DNA from: Candidatus Nitrosopumilus sp.
GTDB taxonomy: Archaea; Thermoproteota; Nitrososphaeria; Nitrososphaerales; Nitrosopumilaceae
NCBI RefSeq assembly: GCF_029882185.1
Contig: NZ_JAOULD010000012.1
Coordinates: forward strand, 1-45,244
DNA length: 45,244 nt
Reading direction: 5' to 3'
The notes under the pieces were generated by a model that was not told the origin of the DNA, made no database searches, and worked only from the letters and a program-made list of their open reading frames with translations. This document shows, one piece after another, positions 1-6,744 of this stretch. Position 1 is the stretch's first letter, and each line of letters begins with the position of its first letter. The translations under genes and the position numbers were made by a program.

Positions 1-164
1 TTGATTGGTTAGGAAACAAACACAATGATTCTAAATGTATTGGGGTTGGAGCCAAATTAGAATCCATAATATTTGATTTGGTAAAATCCGGCGTAAAAAC
101 CAAAGATATTGGTGGTACTAGTAGCACTACTGAATTTACAAAACAGATTACTGACAATCTCTAA
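1..164 (+). CDS. 3' end of isocitrate/3-isopropylmalate dehydrogenase family gene (partial)
   Basis: The window opens inside this gene; frame 3 gives 53 residues before the TAA at 162-164. The tail contains KTKDIGGTSSTTEF, the C-terminal signature of the NAD(P)-dependent beta-decarboxylating dehydrogenases (isocitrate, isopropylmalate or homoisocitrate). The enzyme oxidatively decarboxylates a 2-hydroxy acid in the TCA cycle or leucine/lysine pathways; which substrate cannot be decided from the tail. The gene is the integration target of the casposon: the stop codon coincides with the first bases of the left terminal inverted repeat, so the reading frame is preserved. The 5' part is outside the window. 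Confidence 0.8.
   Translation, partial: DWLGNKHNDSKCIGVGAKLESIIFDLVKSGVKTKDIGGTSSTTEFTKQITDNL
151..161. repeat. left target-site duplication of casposon
   Basis: The 11-bp CTGACAATCTC here is repeated at 11131-11141, directly outside the right inverted repeat. Identity extends to 25 bp (148-172 and 11128-11152) because the native target downstream of the insertion point happens to match the start of the inverted repeat, so the true duplication could be 11 to about 14 bp. It encodes the last residues (T)DNL of the target gene. Confidence 0.75.
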
Positions 165-204
165 AAATAGAACACCCCTCTCTCAGGCGTAAAAACTGAC
201 AGGT
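162..204 (+). repeat. left terminal inverted repeat of casposon
   Basis: Aligned without gaps to the reverse complement of 11088-11130, 31 of 43 positions match. The first ten (TAAAAATAGA) and last twelve (AAACTGACAGGT) bases are identical, with a C-rich stretch in between. It starts inside the stop codon of the target gene. The conserved outer and inner blocks are where Cas1 would be expected to recognise the end. Confidence 0.8.
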
Positions 205-274
205 CTTGAAAAGTTATCAGAATAGTATTTTTTGGAAATTCCTTATGATCATGCTTTGGACTATGATTTTCGTT

Positions 275-1336
275 ATGACTCTAAAAGAAAAAAGAAATCA
301 TTACAACGTAAAATTCCTCAAAGGATACGGCCATTCCATTTCTGTAAAGGATTCCAAAATCATTCTAAAGGATTGCCATGATCCCTTTTCTCCACCATTC
401 ATTGAAGAATGGTTTCCAAACAGAATGCCATATGAAAAGATCGTACTTTCTGGCAAGGGATACGTCTCAACTGAAGCATTGGGCATGCTGTCAGAAAATA
501 ATCGTAATGTAATCCTAGTCAATTCCAAAGGGGACATCCAATGTGTGATGAGTGGAACAAAAAGCTCGCTTACTGCAACAAAGTATCGCATGGCCCAGTA
601 TGACACGTTTCGCATTGCATCAAAGAGGGATTACCTGTCAAGACAGGTAGTCAAAGCCAAGATTGGTTCGCAGATTCAGTTTCTAAAGAGCATTGAAAAC
701 CCACAAGTTGAATCAAGCATAGAAAAACTAGAAAAACATCTCAATGATCTGGGAAACAATGTTTTGCATGCAGAGGCAGTCACAAGCAGACTCTACTTTG
801 GGGCATTTTCAAAACTAATTGATGAGAGATTCAAGTTTTCTGCTAGGAATTTACCAATGACTGTGAAAAAGTATGGTGCGACAGACGTGATTAATGCCCT
901 GTTGAACTATGGCTATTCTGTATTGTCTGGGGAAATATCCAAATTCATTCACGGTGTTGGTCTTGACCCTTATTTTGGATTCTATCACAAGAATCATACA
1001 AGTTTCCAATCCTTGGTCTATGACATGATGGAGCCCTTTAGGTGGCTGGTTGAATGTGCAGTTTGGAACATCTCCAATGCAAAATCAAGGCATAGGATCT
1101 CAAAGAAACAGTATTCGTATACTAGAAAAGGAACAGTTGTGTTGGAGTATGATTTGATAAAGTCATTTTTGGAATTGTTGGAGAGAACTTTTCAGAAAGA
1201 GAGAAAATATGATTACAAATTTGGATTAAAGACCAAAGATGGGTTGAAATCAGTTCAGGAGATTACTATTGCAAAGATTGCAGTTCAGAATTTAGCAGAG
1301 CATTGTCTTGGAAAGAATAAAAATTTTGTAATTTAG
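275..1336 (+). CDS. cas1: casposase Cas1 (solo Cas1 integrase)
   Basis: Cas1 fold endonuclease/integrase, here expected to cut and join the casposon ends rather than acquire spacers. The N-terminal beta domain has VKFLKGYGHSISV and YEKIVLSGKGYVSTEALGML. The catalytic helical domain carries E167 in HAEAVTSRLYFG, H238 in GLDPYFGFYH and D250/E253 in LVYDMMEPFR, so all metal ligands are present. Length is 353 residues with this start, close to typical Cas1 plus a C-terminal tail. The frame is open back to a TTG at 206, but that would start 2 nt after the inverted repeat and add an odd Met-rich leader; ATG 275 leaves room for a promoter. No cas2 or array is nearby. The first palindromic repeat follows the stop by 5 nt. 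Confidence 0.9.
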   Translation: MTLKEKRNHYNVKFLKGYGHSISVKDSKIILKDCHDPFSPPFIEEWFPNRMPYEKIVLSGKGYVSTEALGMLSENNRNVILVNSKGDIQCVMSGTKSSLTATKYRMAQYDTFRIASKRDYLSRQVVKAKIGSQIQFLKSIENPQVESSIEKLEKHLNDLGNNVLHAEAVTSRLYFGAFSKLIDERFKFSARNLPMTVKKYGATDVINALLNYGYSVLSGEISKFIHGVGLDPYFGFYHKNHTSFQSLVYDMMEPFRWLVECAVWNISNAKSRHRISKKQYSYTRKGTVVLEYDLIKSFLELLERTFQKERKYDYKFGLKTKDGLKSVQEITIAKIAVQNLAEHCLGKNKNFVI

Positions 1337-1341
1337 ATAAT

Positions 1342-1367
1342 GCGTAATCCTAATGGAGATTATGAAA
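1342..1367. repeat. casposon junction palindrome, copy a (orientation A)
   Basis: Core 1345-1362, TAATCCTAATGGAGATTA, an imperfect palindrome with outer GCG/TATGAAA. It lies 5 nt after the cas1 stop and before the zinc-ribbon pair. Orientation A is defined by CCTA on the left arm. Confidence 0.75.
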
Positions 1368-1467
1368 TTACAAAAAATATGAAACCAATATTTTCATTGA
1401 TTCTAACAAAAGAGAATCTAATCCTTAACTTAAGATAATATGTGACATTATTTGGAAATTGTACATC

Positions 1468-1683
1468 ATGCATTTTTGCCACAATATTTGTATTAAATAC
1501 AAGGCGATGAAACCAAAAAATTACAAATCCAGGTATGAAGAAGGTCAAAAGTTTTGTTCTGGTTGCAGTATATTCATAGAATGGGAGGGCCTGTGGTGTC
1601 CGTGCTGTGGTTATCTCTTAAAACAAGGTCCAAAAAATCGTCACCTTCGAAATAAAATGAATCTAAAAAATGAGAAATCATGA
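1468..1683 (+). CDS. small zinc-ribbon protein (cargo), paralogue of the next gene
   Basis: A 71-residue basic protein with an N-terminal CxxxC (FCHNIC) followed by KYK, then CSGC, FIEWEGLWCPCCGY and a basic tail. CxxC plus CPCC should bind one zinc. The family is common and multicopy in ammonia-oxidising archaea, with unknown function, perhaps nucleic-acid binding. ATG 1468 is chosen because it aligns with the start of the next gene; a TTG at 1459 would add three residues. It overlaps the next gene by 4 nt and lies between palindromic repeats a and b. Confidence 0.7.
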   Translation: MHFCHNICIKYKAMKPKNYKSRYEEGQKFCSGCSIFIEWEGLWCPCCGYLLKQGPKNRHLRNKMNLKNEKS

Positions 1684-1889
1684 CATGTAAAGGAATTTGT
1701 GAACGATACAAAATAACAAAAGGAAAGAAAAATGAGTCTTGGTACAAAAAAGGTGCCAAGCGATGCACAGTCTGCACAATATTCATAGAATGGGAGGGAC
1801 TTTGGTGTCCATGCTGTGGATATATGCTTAGAAATAAACCAAAAGGTAATCAATATAAAAAAACTTTGAAAAGATCTAGAATCGATTAA
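1680..1889 (+). CDS. small zinc-ribbon protein (cargo), tandem paralogue
   Basis: A 69-residue paralogue of the preceding gene: CKGICERYK at the N-terminus, CTVC at about 31-34, then IFIEWEGLWCPCCGYML and a Lys-rich tail. The start overlaps the upstream stop by 4 nt (ATGA), so the two are probably translated from one message. The central block shared by the two is almost identical, pointing to a tandem duplication. Palindromic repeat b begins 23 nt after the stop. Confidence 0.75.
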   Translation: MTCKGICERYKITKGKKNESWYKKGAKRCTVCTIFIEWEGLWCPCCGYMLRNKPKGNQYKKTLKRSRID

Positions 1890-1911
1890 AAATGATGTCG
1901 AAATTTTGATT

Positions 1912-1935
1912 CATAATCTTAGATAGGCTTATGAA
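1912..1935. repeat. casposon junction palindrome, copy b (orientation B)
   Basis: CATAATCTTAGATAGGCTTA followed by TGAA; an imperfect palindrome in the orientation opposite to copy a. It lies between the converging ends of the zinc-ribbon pair and the micro-gene at 1946-2068. Confidence 0.7.
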
Positions 1936-1945
1936 GACAACAAGA

Positions 1946-2068
1946 TTATTCTAGTGGAAAATCGGTTTTACAAATTATACAACGTCCTCTCATTCCTTTG
2001 TATCCCTCATTATAATATTGAATAATTTCTTTTTCACAAATAAAACAAATTATCCTTTTTTCAGACAA
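1946..2068 (-). CDS. 40-aa double-CxxC zinc micro-protein (cargo)
   Basis: The minus strand gives a 40-residue ORF with CFIC near residue 8 and CIICKTDFPLE at the C-terminus, a classic two-knuckle zinc ribbon. The only plausible start is TTG at 2068 (an ATA lies further upstream), so the exact start is uncertain. It fills the interval between palindromic repeats b and c, which would otherwise look non-coding. Function is unknown; a nucleic-acid-binding or protein-interaction role is a guess. Confidence 0.5.
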   Translation of the reverse strand: MSEKRIICFICEKEIIQYYNEGYKGMRGRCIICKTDFPLE

Positions 2069-2097
2069 TACTTCTGATATGTATTCTTATGTTATAA

Positions 2098-2122
2098 GAT
2101 AATCTTAGATAGGATTATGAAG
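2098..2122. repeat. casposon junction palindrome, copy c (orientation B)
   Basis: Core 2100-2117, TAATCTTAGATAGGATTA, then TGAAG. It lies between two divergent genes (minus start at 2068, plus start at 2162), so this copy is at their shared promoter region. Confidence 0.75.
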
Positions 2123-2161
2123 TTTTATAGATAATCAAATATTTCTCAAATTTGTACAAAT

Positions 2162-2683
2162 ATGTCTGAATGGGATATTCCTAATTGGATCACATTGGTA
2201 GTTGAGATTGCTGTTGCAATCTTTGCAATTGCCATCTCCTTGAAATTTTACAAACGAGGAAAAGAACAACAAGAAAAGGCAAAGAAGATTCTTGACAGGA
2301 TTGAAGAATTTACAAAACATGAAACTGAACTAAAAAAAGACAGACATAAACAGTTATTTACTGAATTTGAAGGTATCAAAAAATTTCTAAATCAACTTGA
2401 TGAGGATGTTTATGATGTTCCTTCCGATAAAAATTACATCGAGACATTCAAAAAAGGAAAAGTCGAAATTCCAAGATTAATTAGTAATTATGGTGATCTT
2501 ATGACCTTCGATGAAAAAAATTTGTTTGAGGGATTAAAGGAACATTTTGAAGATATGGCAGAAAGAGATCAAATTAGTATTGAACAAATCCAACCAATAA
2601 TTCATCACATAGATTCTTGTTACCTACAACCCTTAACAGAAATTTATTCTAAAAAATTTTCAGGAGATAATTCGTCTCTTTAG
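2162..2683 (+). CDS. membrane-anchored coiled-coil protein (cargo), unknown
   Basis: 173 residues. One N-terminal transmembrane helix (about 9-29, WITLVVEIAVAIFAIAISLKF) is followed by a charged Lys/Glu coiled-coil (30-65) and a mostly helical cytoplasmic domain. I recognise no family. It sits alone between repeats c and d. The same plan (N-terminal membrane anchor, coiled coil, helical domain) recurs in the cargo gene at 4254-4949, which suggests a common type of role at the membrane such as exclusion or defence; that is inference. Confidence 0.7.
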   Translation: MSEWDIPNWITLVVEIAVAIFAIAISLKFYKRGKEQQEKAKKILDRIEEFTKHETELKKDRHKQLFTEFEGIKKFLNQLDEDVYDVPSDKNYIETFKKGKVEIPRLISNYGDLMTFDEKNLFEGLKEHFEDMAERDQISIEQIQPIIHHIDSCYLQPLTEIYSKKFSGDNSSL

Positions 2684-2691
2684 ATTTTTTA

Positions 2692-2716
2692 CATAATCCT
2701 ATACAAGATTAGGAAG
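2692..2716. repeat. casposon junction palindrome, copy d (orientation A)
   Basis: Core 2694-2711, TAATCCTATACAAGATTA. It starts 9 nt after the stop of the membrane protein gene and opens the interval with the two C2H2-like micro-genes. Confidence 0.75.
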
Positions 2717-2841
2717 TATTGTAACCTCTCAGTTCTATTGCCAGACTCATCTTGTTTTTTGAACTGGACATTCTTACTTGAAGATTACAGCAGGGGAAGA
2801 GAGGAAACTAATTATGGAATTACAGTAATGTTATGAAAAAA

Positions 2842-2879
2842 CCTGACTGCAAAAAGATGACTCCCAAGGTGCAGTCAGG
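2842..2879. repeat. 9-bp perfect inverted repeat in a gene-poor stretch
   Basis: CCTGACTGC at 2842-2850 and its exact complement GCAGTCAGG at 2871-2879 would form a hairpin with a 20-nt loop. It lies in the 2717-3180 stretch, where I see no convincing gene; a 30-codon ORF at 2833-2925 spans the repeat and is doubtful. It could be a structured RNA, a protein-binding site or a relic. Confidence 0.5.
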
Positions 2880-3180
2880 CCAGATTGGAATAACTAGTAG
2901 GTTAGACGGTATGACAGACGCTTAACTTGATTTTGTTTAATGTATTTTTGATAAAAAGGAAATGAGGTAAAGGATAGTAAGTATTTTTTACTTAGATCCT
3001 AGTATTCTCAACATGAAGAGTAGTTGCAGTAAACGAGGACGAGCCATATTTAATCATCTTTTTACATTTGATATGAATAGGAATCTAATGCAAACTAATC
3101 TTTCATAAAATTAAGTTTTCTAAACAAATCACTGATGATTTCTACGTGTCGCTTTAATACTAAAAATTCATAATACTTGT

Positions 3181-3300
3181 ATGCCATGTGATTGTTTCAA
3201 GTGTTATGTATGTGATTTAACATTCAGAGACGAATCAATATCGAACATTCACAAGGACATACTAAAGCACTCCATCAGTAAGATACAGGTTGTTTCATAA
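3181..3300 (+). CDS. 39-aa C2H2-like zinc micro-protein (cargo)
   Basis: ATG at 3181 opens a 39-residue ORF beginning MPCDCFKCYVCDLTFRDE. CYVC is followed by two His (IHKDILKH) at spacing compatible with a C2H2 finger (CxxC...HxxxxH). It is one of two finger genes in the interval between repeats d and e; its 3' end faces that of 3387-3512, 87 nt away. Archaeal single C2H2 fingers of this size are usually of unknown function and may act as DNA-binding regulators. The zinc spacing supports a real gene, but length alone does not. Confidence 0.5.
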   Translation: MPCDCFKCYVCDLTFRDESISNIHKDILKHSISKIQVVS

Positions 3301-3386
3301 AATGACCGCTAGAGATTACTATCAAAATGATCTTATTTTATATTTAATTCCAATGTAACTCATTGAAAGAGATTAAATCTTGCACA

Positions 3387-3512
3387 TCATGTCCAGAGGT
3401 TAAGTTCTTTTGATTCTTTCTTGCTTCTCCACTTGTGTTCTATTTGTAAGTGAACCTCCAGCTTGTGAGGAGTATCTAGGATTGTATGGCAGATTAGACA
3501 GCGGTAGGACAT
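3387..3512 (-). CDS. 41-aa C2H2 zinc-finger protein (cargo), paralogue of 38563-38691
   Basis: Minus-strand ORF of 41 residues: MSYRCLIC at the start, then LDTPHKLEVHLQIEHKW. The spacing C-x2-C, H, H-x4-H matches a C2H2 finger. A close full-length relative lies at 38563-38691 (N-terminal 29 residues almost identical at protein and DNA level). Conservation of reading frame with silent and conservative changes between the copies is good evidence for a real protein. The shared upstream segment (around 3513-3555) also matches upstream of the second copy, so the promoter travelled with it. Confidence 0.75.
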   Translation of the reverse strand: MSYRCLICHTILDTPHKLEVHLQIEHKWRSKKESKELNLWT

Positions 3513-3556
3513 GGGATCTAAGATAAATAATTTTGGAATTAAAGGAGAGGGTTATT

Positions 3557-3582
3557 GCGTAATCTTGTATAGGATTATGAAA
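3557..3582. repeat. casposon junction palindrome, copy e (orientation B)
   Basis: Core 3560-3577, TAATCTTGTATAGGATTA, flanked by GCG and TGAAA. It lies between the start of the minus-strand finger gene and the 3' end of the next minus-strand gene, 5 nt from its stop. Confidence 0.75.
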
Positions 3583-3586
3583 AATC

Positions 3587-4075
3587 TCATGGATTTTCAG
3601 AAGTTAAAAAATCCTCTATAGCTTCTTCTGCTGATGCATCAAAAACAAAAGTCTTAAACTGTATTCTGTGTGATTCAACATCATCACAAGATATCCATGC
3701 CGTCATGATCATTTCGTTTTCAATTTTAAAAATTTTTCCAGCCTTAGCAAACCCATGGAATTCTAAAACTATGTTAGATTTTTCTCCTGGAAATAAGGTG
3801 AAAGGGGATGAAAGAATTTCAGTGACTATCCTATCCTCTGGAACAAAATGTAAAATGCAATTTGTTGCAACATCATTCCCAAAATTGTTTATTGTAAAAT
3901 CCACAAGAAACCATTGATATGGTGATACTAATTTTGGATAATCTACAGCAGTAATTTCAATTTCATCATCACAACCCCCAAAAAAACATAATCCAACAAC
4001 AGATATTTCCATAACAATAAAAAATATTGCAATAGCTGCAACAATGCCTATTATTGCAATACTTTTTGGCTTCAA
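3587..4075 (-). CDS. membrane-anchored extracellular beta-domain protein (cargo), unknown
   Basis: 162 residues. An N-terminal transmembrane helix or uncleaved signal (about 7-32, IAIIGIVAAIAIFFIVMEIS) precedes CFFGGC and a beta-rich domain containing FTINNFGNDVATNCILHF, FPGEKSNIVLEFHGF and a later ISCDD. This resembles CARDB/immunoglobulin-like adhesion modules, and the protein probably faces outside the cell. No precise family is recognised. It is alone between repeats e and f. Confidence 0.65.
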   Translation of the reverse strand: MKPKSIAIIGIVAAIAIFFIVMEISVVGLCFFGGCDDEIEITAVDYPKLVSPYQWFLVDFTINNFGNDVATNCILHFVPEDRIVTEILSSPFTLFPGEKSNIVLEFHGFAKAGKIFKIENEMIMTAWISCDDVESHRIQFKTFVFDASAEEAIEDFLTSENP

Positions 4076-4170
4076 AGCATTTTTTTATTGTGTGTGGATT
4101 ACTTATCTAACAATCATGATTCTCAATTTTAGAAAATAATGATGTCAATATTTTGAATTATACCCAATTT

Positions 4171-4194
4171 GCATAATCCTATCTAAGATTACGC
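4171..4194. repeat. casposon junction palindrome, copy f (orientation A)
   Basis: Core 4174-4191, TAATCCTATCTAAGATTA, the most symmetrical copy, flanked by GCA and CGC. It lies between two divergent genes, 96 nt from the minus-strand start (4075) and 60 nt from the plus-strand start (4254). Confidence 0.8.
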
Positions 4195-4253
4195 AATCAT
4201 GTTGGATAGAAACATAGTAAAATGAAAAATAGTCCTTCTATGGAAATAATAAA

Positions 4254-4949
4254 ATGAATCCTCTCGTTGCACCAATTCCAATTTTAGTTGCAATAGGGTT
4301 TGCAATAGGTTTTATGTTTAATTATACTCCTGACCCATATGCTGAATTATCAATTATTCTTGGAGCAATCAGTATTGGGTTAGCTTTTGCTATTTTTATT
4401 TTACAGCAAAGCCAAAATCAAAAAATCAGTGATCTGGCAAAAGAACAGCATGAAATGATTCAAAAAATTAAGGAAATATCAATTCAACAACAACAAAATA
4501 GAAAAAGTAGGTTAAAACTTGCTCTGCCAAAAATTATAGATGAACTAAAAAATCTACAAACAAGCTACAAATCACTAAAGAGGATTTTAGATGACCCTAA
4601 AAGAGAAGAAATTCTTACACAATTTGAAATGACATCATATAAGAGAAATGATTCTTTTGTAACGGCTGCACGTATTCCACCGCTAATTTTGACTACTAAA
4701 TACGCTGAAAATAAGATGAGAGAATTGTTTAAAGATATTCAATCTGATCTAGATCGAATTATCATGGAAAATACAATTAATCATCCACATTGGGCATGGG
4801 AACATTTTGAGTTTTGTATAAAAAATAAAAATAATTTACAATTGATTAGAGATAGAGTTGATAGTATGGATTTTTCAGTTCAACTACAATATTGTGATTT
4901 TTTGATTGAATATTATGAGTCAGCATTAGCAGATGTCAAAAGTAACTAA
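4254..4949 (+). CDS. membrane protein with two N-terminal helices and coiled coil (cargo), unknown
   Basis: 231 residues. Two hydrophobic segments (about 5-22 and 32-50) are followed by a Gln/Lys-rich coiled coil (52-85) and a helical domain ending FLIEYYESALADVKSN. The architecture parallels the cargo gene at 2162-2683, but I see no direct sequence match. It lies between repeats f and g. A half copy of the palindrome (TAATCCTATCTCATAAAC) follows the stop at about 4950. No family is recognised. Confidence 0.7.
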   Translation: MNPLVAPIPILVAIGFAIGFMFNYTPDPYAELSIILGAISIGLAFAIFILQQSQNQKISDLAKEQHEMIQKIKEISIQQQQNRKSRLKLALPKIIDELKNLQTSYKSLKRILDDPKREEILTQFEMTSYKRNDSFVTAARIPPLILTTKYAENKMRELFKDIQSDLDRIIMENTINHPHWAWEHFEFCIKNKNNLQLIRDRVDSMDFSVQLQYCDFLIEYYESALADVKSN

Positions 4950-5010
4950 TCCTATCTCATAAACGAATTGAACAAAAATTTCTAATCCAGATTTATCAAG
5001 TTAAATTCTT

Positions 5011-5036
5011 GCATAATCTCCATTAGGATTACGAAA
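5011..5036. repeat. casposon junction palindrome, copy g (orientation B)
   Basis: Core 5014-5031, TAATCTCCATTAGGATTA. It lies between converging genes and contains the stop codon (and last codons) of the minus-strand gene 5029-5694, so the gene end is formed by the repeat. Confidence 0.75.
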
Positions 5037-5694
5037 AATTATTGTTAATTTTCCTAAACTCTATCTGCGCAGATTGTTTTTCTAACTTTGATTTTCTTTT
5101 TGAGTCAGATATTTTTCTAGAGAATAACGAAAATGTGCTGAAAATAGCTAAAATGATCATCAATTTCCCGTTCTTAACGTGATTATCAATAATTGGTTTC
5201 CACATCTTGGCCATAGTGTTTGACTCTTCTTTGGATAATCCTTCAATTAACGGGTAGTGGATTTTAGTCAGATCGAAGATCAATTTGCACATGGAACTGA
5301 CTGATTCTATTGGAATCTCAAATTTCGGGATATTATCATGAGAATTTACATCAATGAAAGTATCTGCAGCATCATTATTTTCAAATTCATTCAAAGGTAT
5401 GCTCTGAGGCATAGGCTCAAGTGTCACTATCATGTCACTTTGGATAGTTTCTTTTGTGCCTGAAAGTCCAAATGATCGGAGACTGTGGCCTCGCTTTGAT
5501 AGTTCTTTTTTCAAGATAAAGTGAAACAGTGGCTTGTGGTTTTTCTCATTAAAACCACCTGCGTTATGACCAGAATTTAGAAAATCATGAAAATTAATGG
5601 TCCTGTTTTGTTTTGTTGTATAATCAAAATCGTTGTCTAAATTATCATTAATCCATCTTCTTAGTATTTCTGATTTTGATAATTTTTCAGACAT
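5029..5694 (-). CDS. tail-anchored protein of unknown function (cargo)
   Basis: 221 residues, mostly hydrophilic, with a hydrophobic segment near the C-terminus (about 176-192, LMIILAIFSTFSLFS) and a short basic tail, suggesting a tail-anchored membrane protein. The N-terminal part (about 1-80: KSEILRRWINDNLDND..., ILKKELSKRGHSLRSFG) looks like a small helical DNA- or RNA-binding module. The family is not recognised. The stop codon lies inside palindromic repeat g. It is the last cargo gene; no repeat occurs on its other side. Confidence 0.65.
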   Translation of the reverse strand: MSEKLSKSEILRRWINDNLDNDFDYTTKQNRTINFHDFLNSGHNAGGFNEKNHKPLFHFILKKELSKRGHSLRSFGLSGTKETIQSDMIVTLEPMPQSIPLNEFENNDAADTFIDVNSHDNIPKFEIPIESVSSMCKLIFDLTKIHYPLIEGLSKEESNTMAKMWKPIIDNHVKNGKLMIILAIFSTFSLFSRKISDSKRKSKLEKQSAQIEFRKINNNFS

Positions 5695-5837
5695 GGAATA
5701 ATTAATGACGTTGAGAATTTAAAGACAGATTATGACGTTTTTAATGCGTGGATAATGATTAATGATATTAATTCTGTAAAACCGTGAGTGTCATTGAATA
5801 TTAATTTCTTTAATTCATGCGTGTAAAAAATCAATAA

Positions 5838-6680
5838 TCATTTCACATTGTTAACAGAGTCAATGATTCTTTCATTTTCTAGCTGATTTTTATAATTTGA
5901 TAATTCAGATGAGGAAAAATAACCATCATCTAAATCCAAAAAGGTGCTTCTTGCATGGACATACCAATCATTTACATCGTCTAAAATATTTGATTTTATT
6001 TTCAAAGAATTTCTTATTCTGTTGATTAATTGTTTTACAACCTCTTCTCTATCGCATTGTAACAAAATCATTGACAATTGTAATACTTTATTCTTCTTGT
6101 GTCTGTCACTGAGAACAGATAGTTGTGAAGGTTCCATGATTCCGATTGTTGCAAATACTCCTTTTTTTGACAATGACCAATATCGATAATTCTTTTGAAT
6201 TCTATACTGTTCATCTTTTTTGGAATCAACTTGTTTGCGACAACTAGTGCAAACAAGTGAAACAAACCGTCCTAGAACATGTTCTTTTTTATACCTAAAC
6301 CACTCTGTTGATTTGAAATTCTTCTTTTTCTTTGCAGCATCCCTTTTATTTTTATTATTCTCAAGTATTTTTAGCGAATTGGAAATATTTTCTCTTGTTT
6401 CAAAATAGGTATGTGATTTTTTACAAGACTCACATGAATGCTTGGTGCACGATAGGATCTGATATTCCGTCAAATGCCCCAATCTACTAAGATGCTTTAA
6501 TGTCACATTGACCCTTGTTGCCTGCTGACCAGTTCCTGTCAATCCAGAACGTATTGAGTTTGTGGATGACAATTCATGATCAAAAAGAAATCTCAAGATT
6601 CGCTGTGCTAGAATGTAGTCCCCCCAAGGGTGGGTCAGATAATTCTCAATTTTACCCCTTTTAGGGCCTGTTTTAGGCAT
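5838..6680 (-). CDS. zinc-containing winged-helix regulator of the casposon
   Basis: 280 residues. The N-terminal part (about 15-75: GDYILAQRILRFLFDHEL..., GLTGTGQQATRVNVTLKHLSRLGHLTEY) reads as a winged helix with a recognition helix near TRVNVTLKHL. Next come CTKHSCESC and a separated CTSC, likely one zinc site interrupted by a basic insert, then YRYWSLSKKGVFATIGI, which resembles the wing of PadR/ArsR-like domains, and a helical C-terminus. It is divergent from the polymerase operon, and the motif GGGTGGGTCA occurs both in its 5' coding region and its promoter, so it probably controls itself and the operon. The exact family is not recognised. Confidence 0.65.
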   Translation of the reverse strand: MPKTGPKRGKIENYLTHPWGDYILAQRILRFLFDHELSSTNSIRSGLTGTGQQATRVNVTLKHLSRLGHLTEYQILSCTKHSCESCKKSHTYFETRENISNSLKILENNKNKRDAAKKKKNFKSTEWFRYKKEHVLGRFVSLVCTSCRKQVDSKKDEQYRIQKNYRYWSLSKKGVFATIGIMEPSQLSVLSDRHKKNKVLQLSMILLQCDREEVVKQLINRIRNSLKIKSNILDDVNDWYVHARSTFLDLDDGYFSSSELSNYKNQLENERIIDSVNNVK

Positions 6681-6697
6681 AAACTAAAGGTGGGTCA
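6628..6697. promoter_or_regulatory. GGTGGGTCA direct repeats, candidate operator
   Basis: GGTGGGTCA occurs at 6629-6637 (inside the first codons of the regulator gene) and again at 6689-6697, 60 bp apart, in the divergent region between the HTH regulator and the AbrB-like gene. The spacing and position suit an autoregulatory operator. The first copy also encodes THPW, so chance is possible. Confidence 0.4.
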
Positions 6698-6744
6698 CTT
6701 GATGTATTAAAACACCATTAGCTAAATCATAACCAAAATTTTTC

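Noticed and set aside
301-615. 104-codon minus-strand ORF inside cas1
   Set aside because: It is antisense to a well-recognised Cas1 and has no protein-like features.
275-1336. Cas1 as part of a CRISPR-Cas adaptation locus
   Set aside because: No cas2, effector gene, repeat-spacer array or leader is present; Cas1 stands beside a casposon-type polymerase and between inverted repeats.
1342-5036. Seven palindromes as simple transcription terminators
   Set aside because: Two copies lie at divergent promoters, the stems are short, and no consistent T-run follows; archaeal terminators depend mainly on T-tracts.
1342-5036. Seven palindromes as a CRISPR array
   Set aside because: Spacing varies from about 170 to 860 bp, the intervals contain genes, and orientation alternates.
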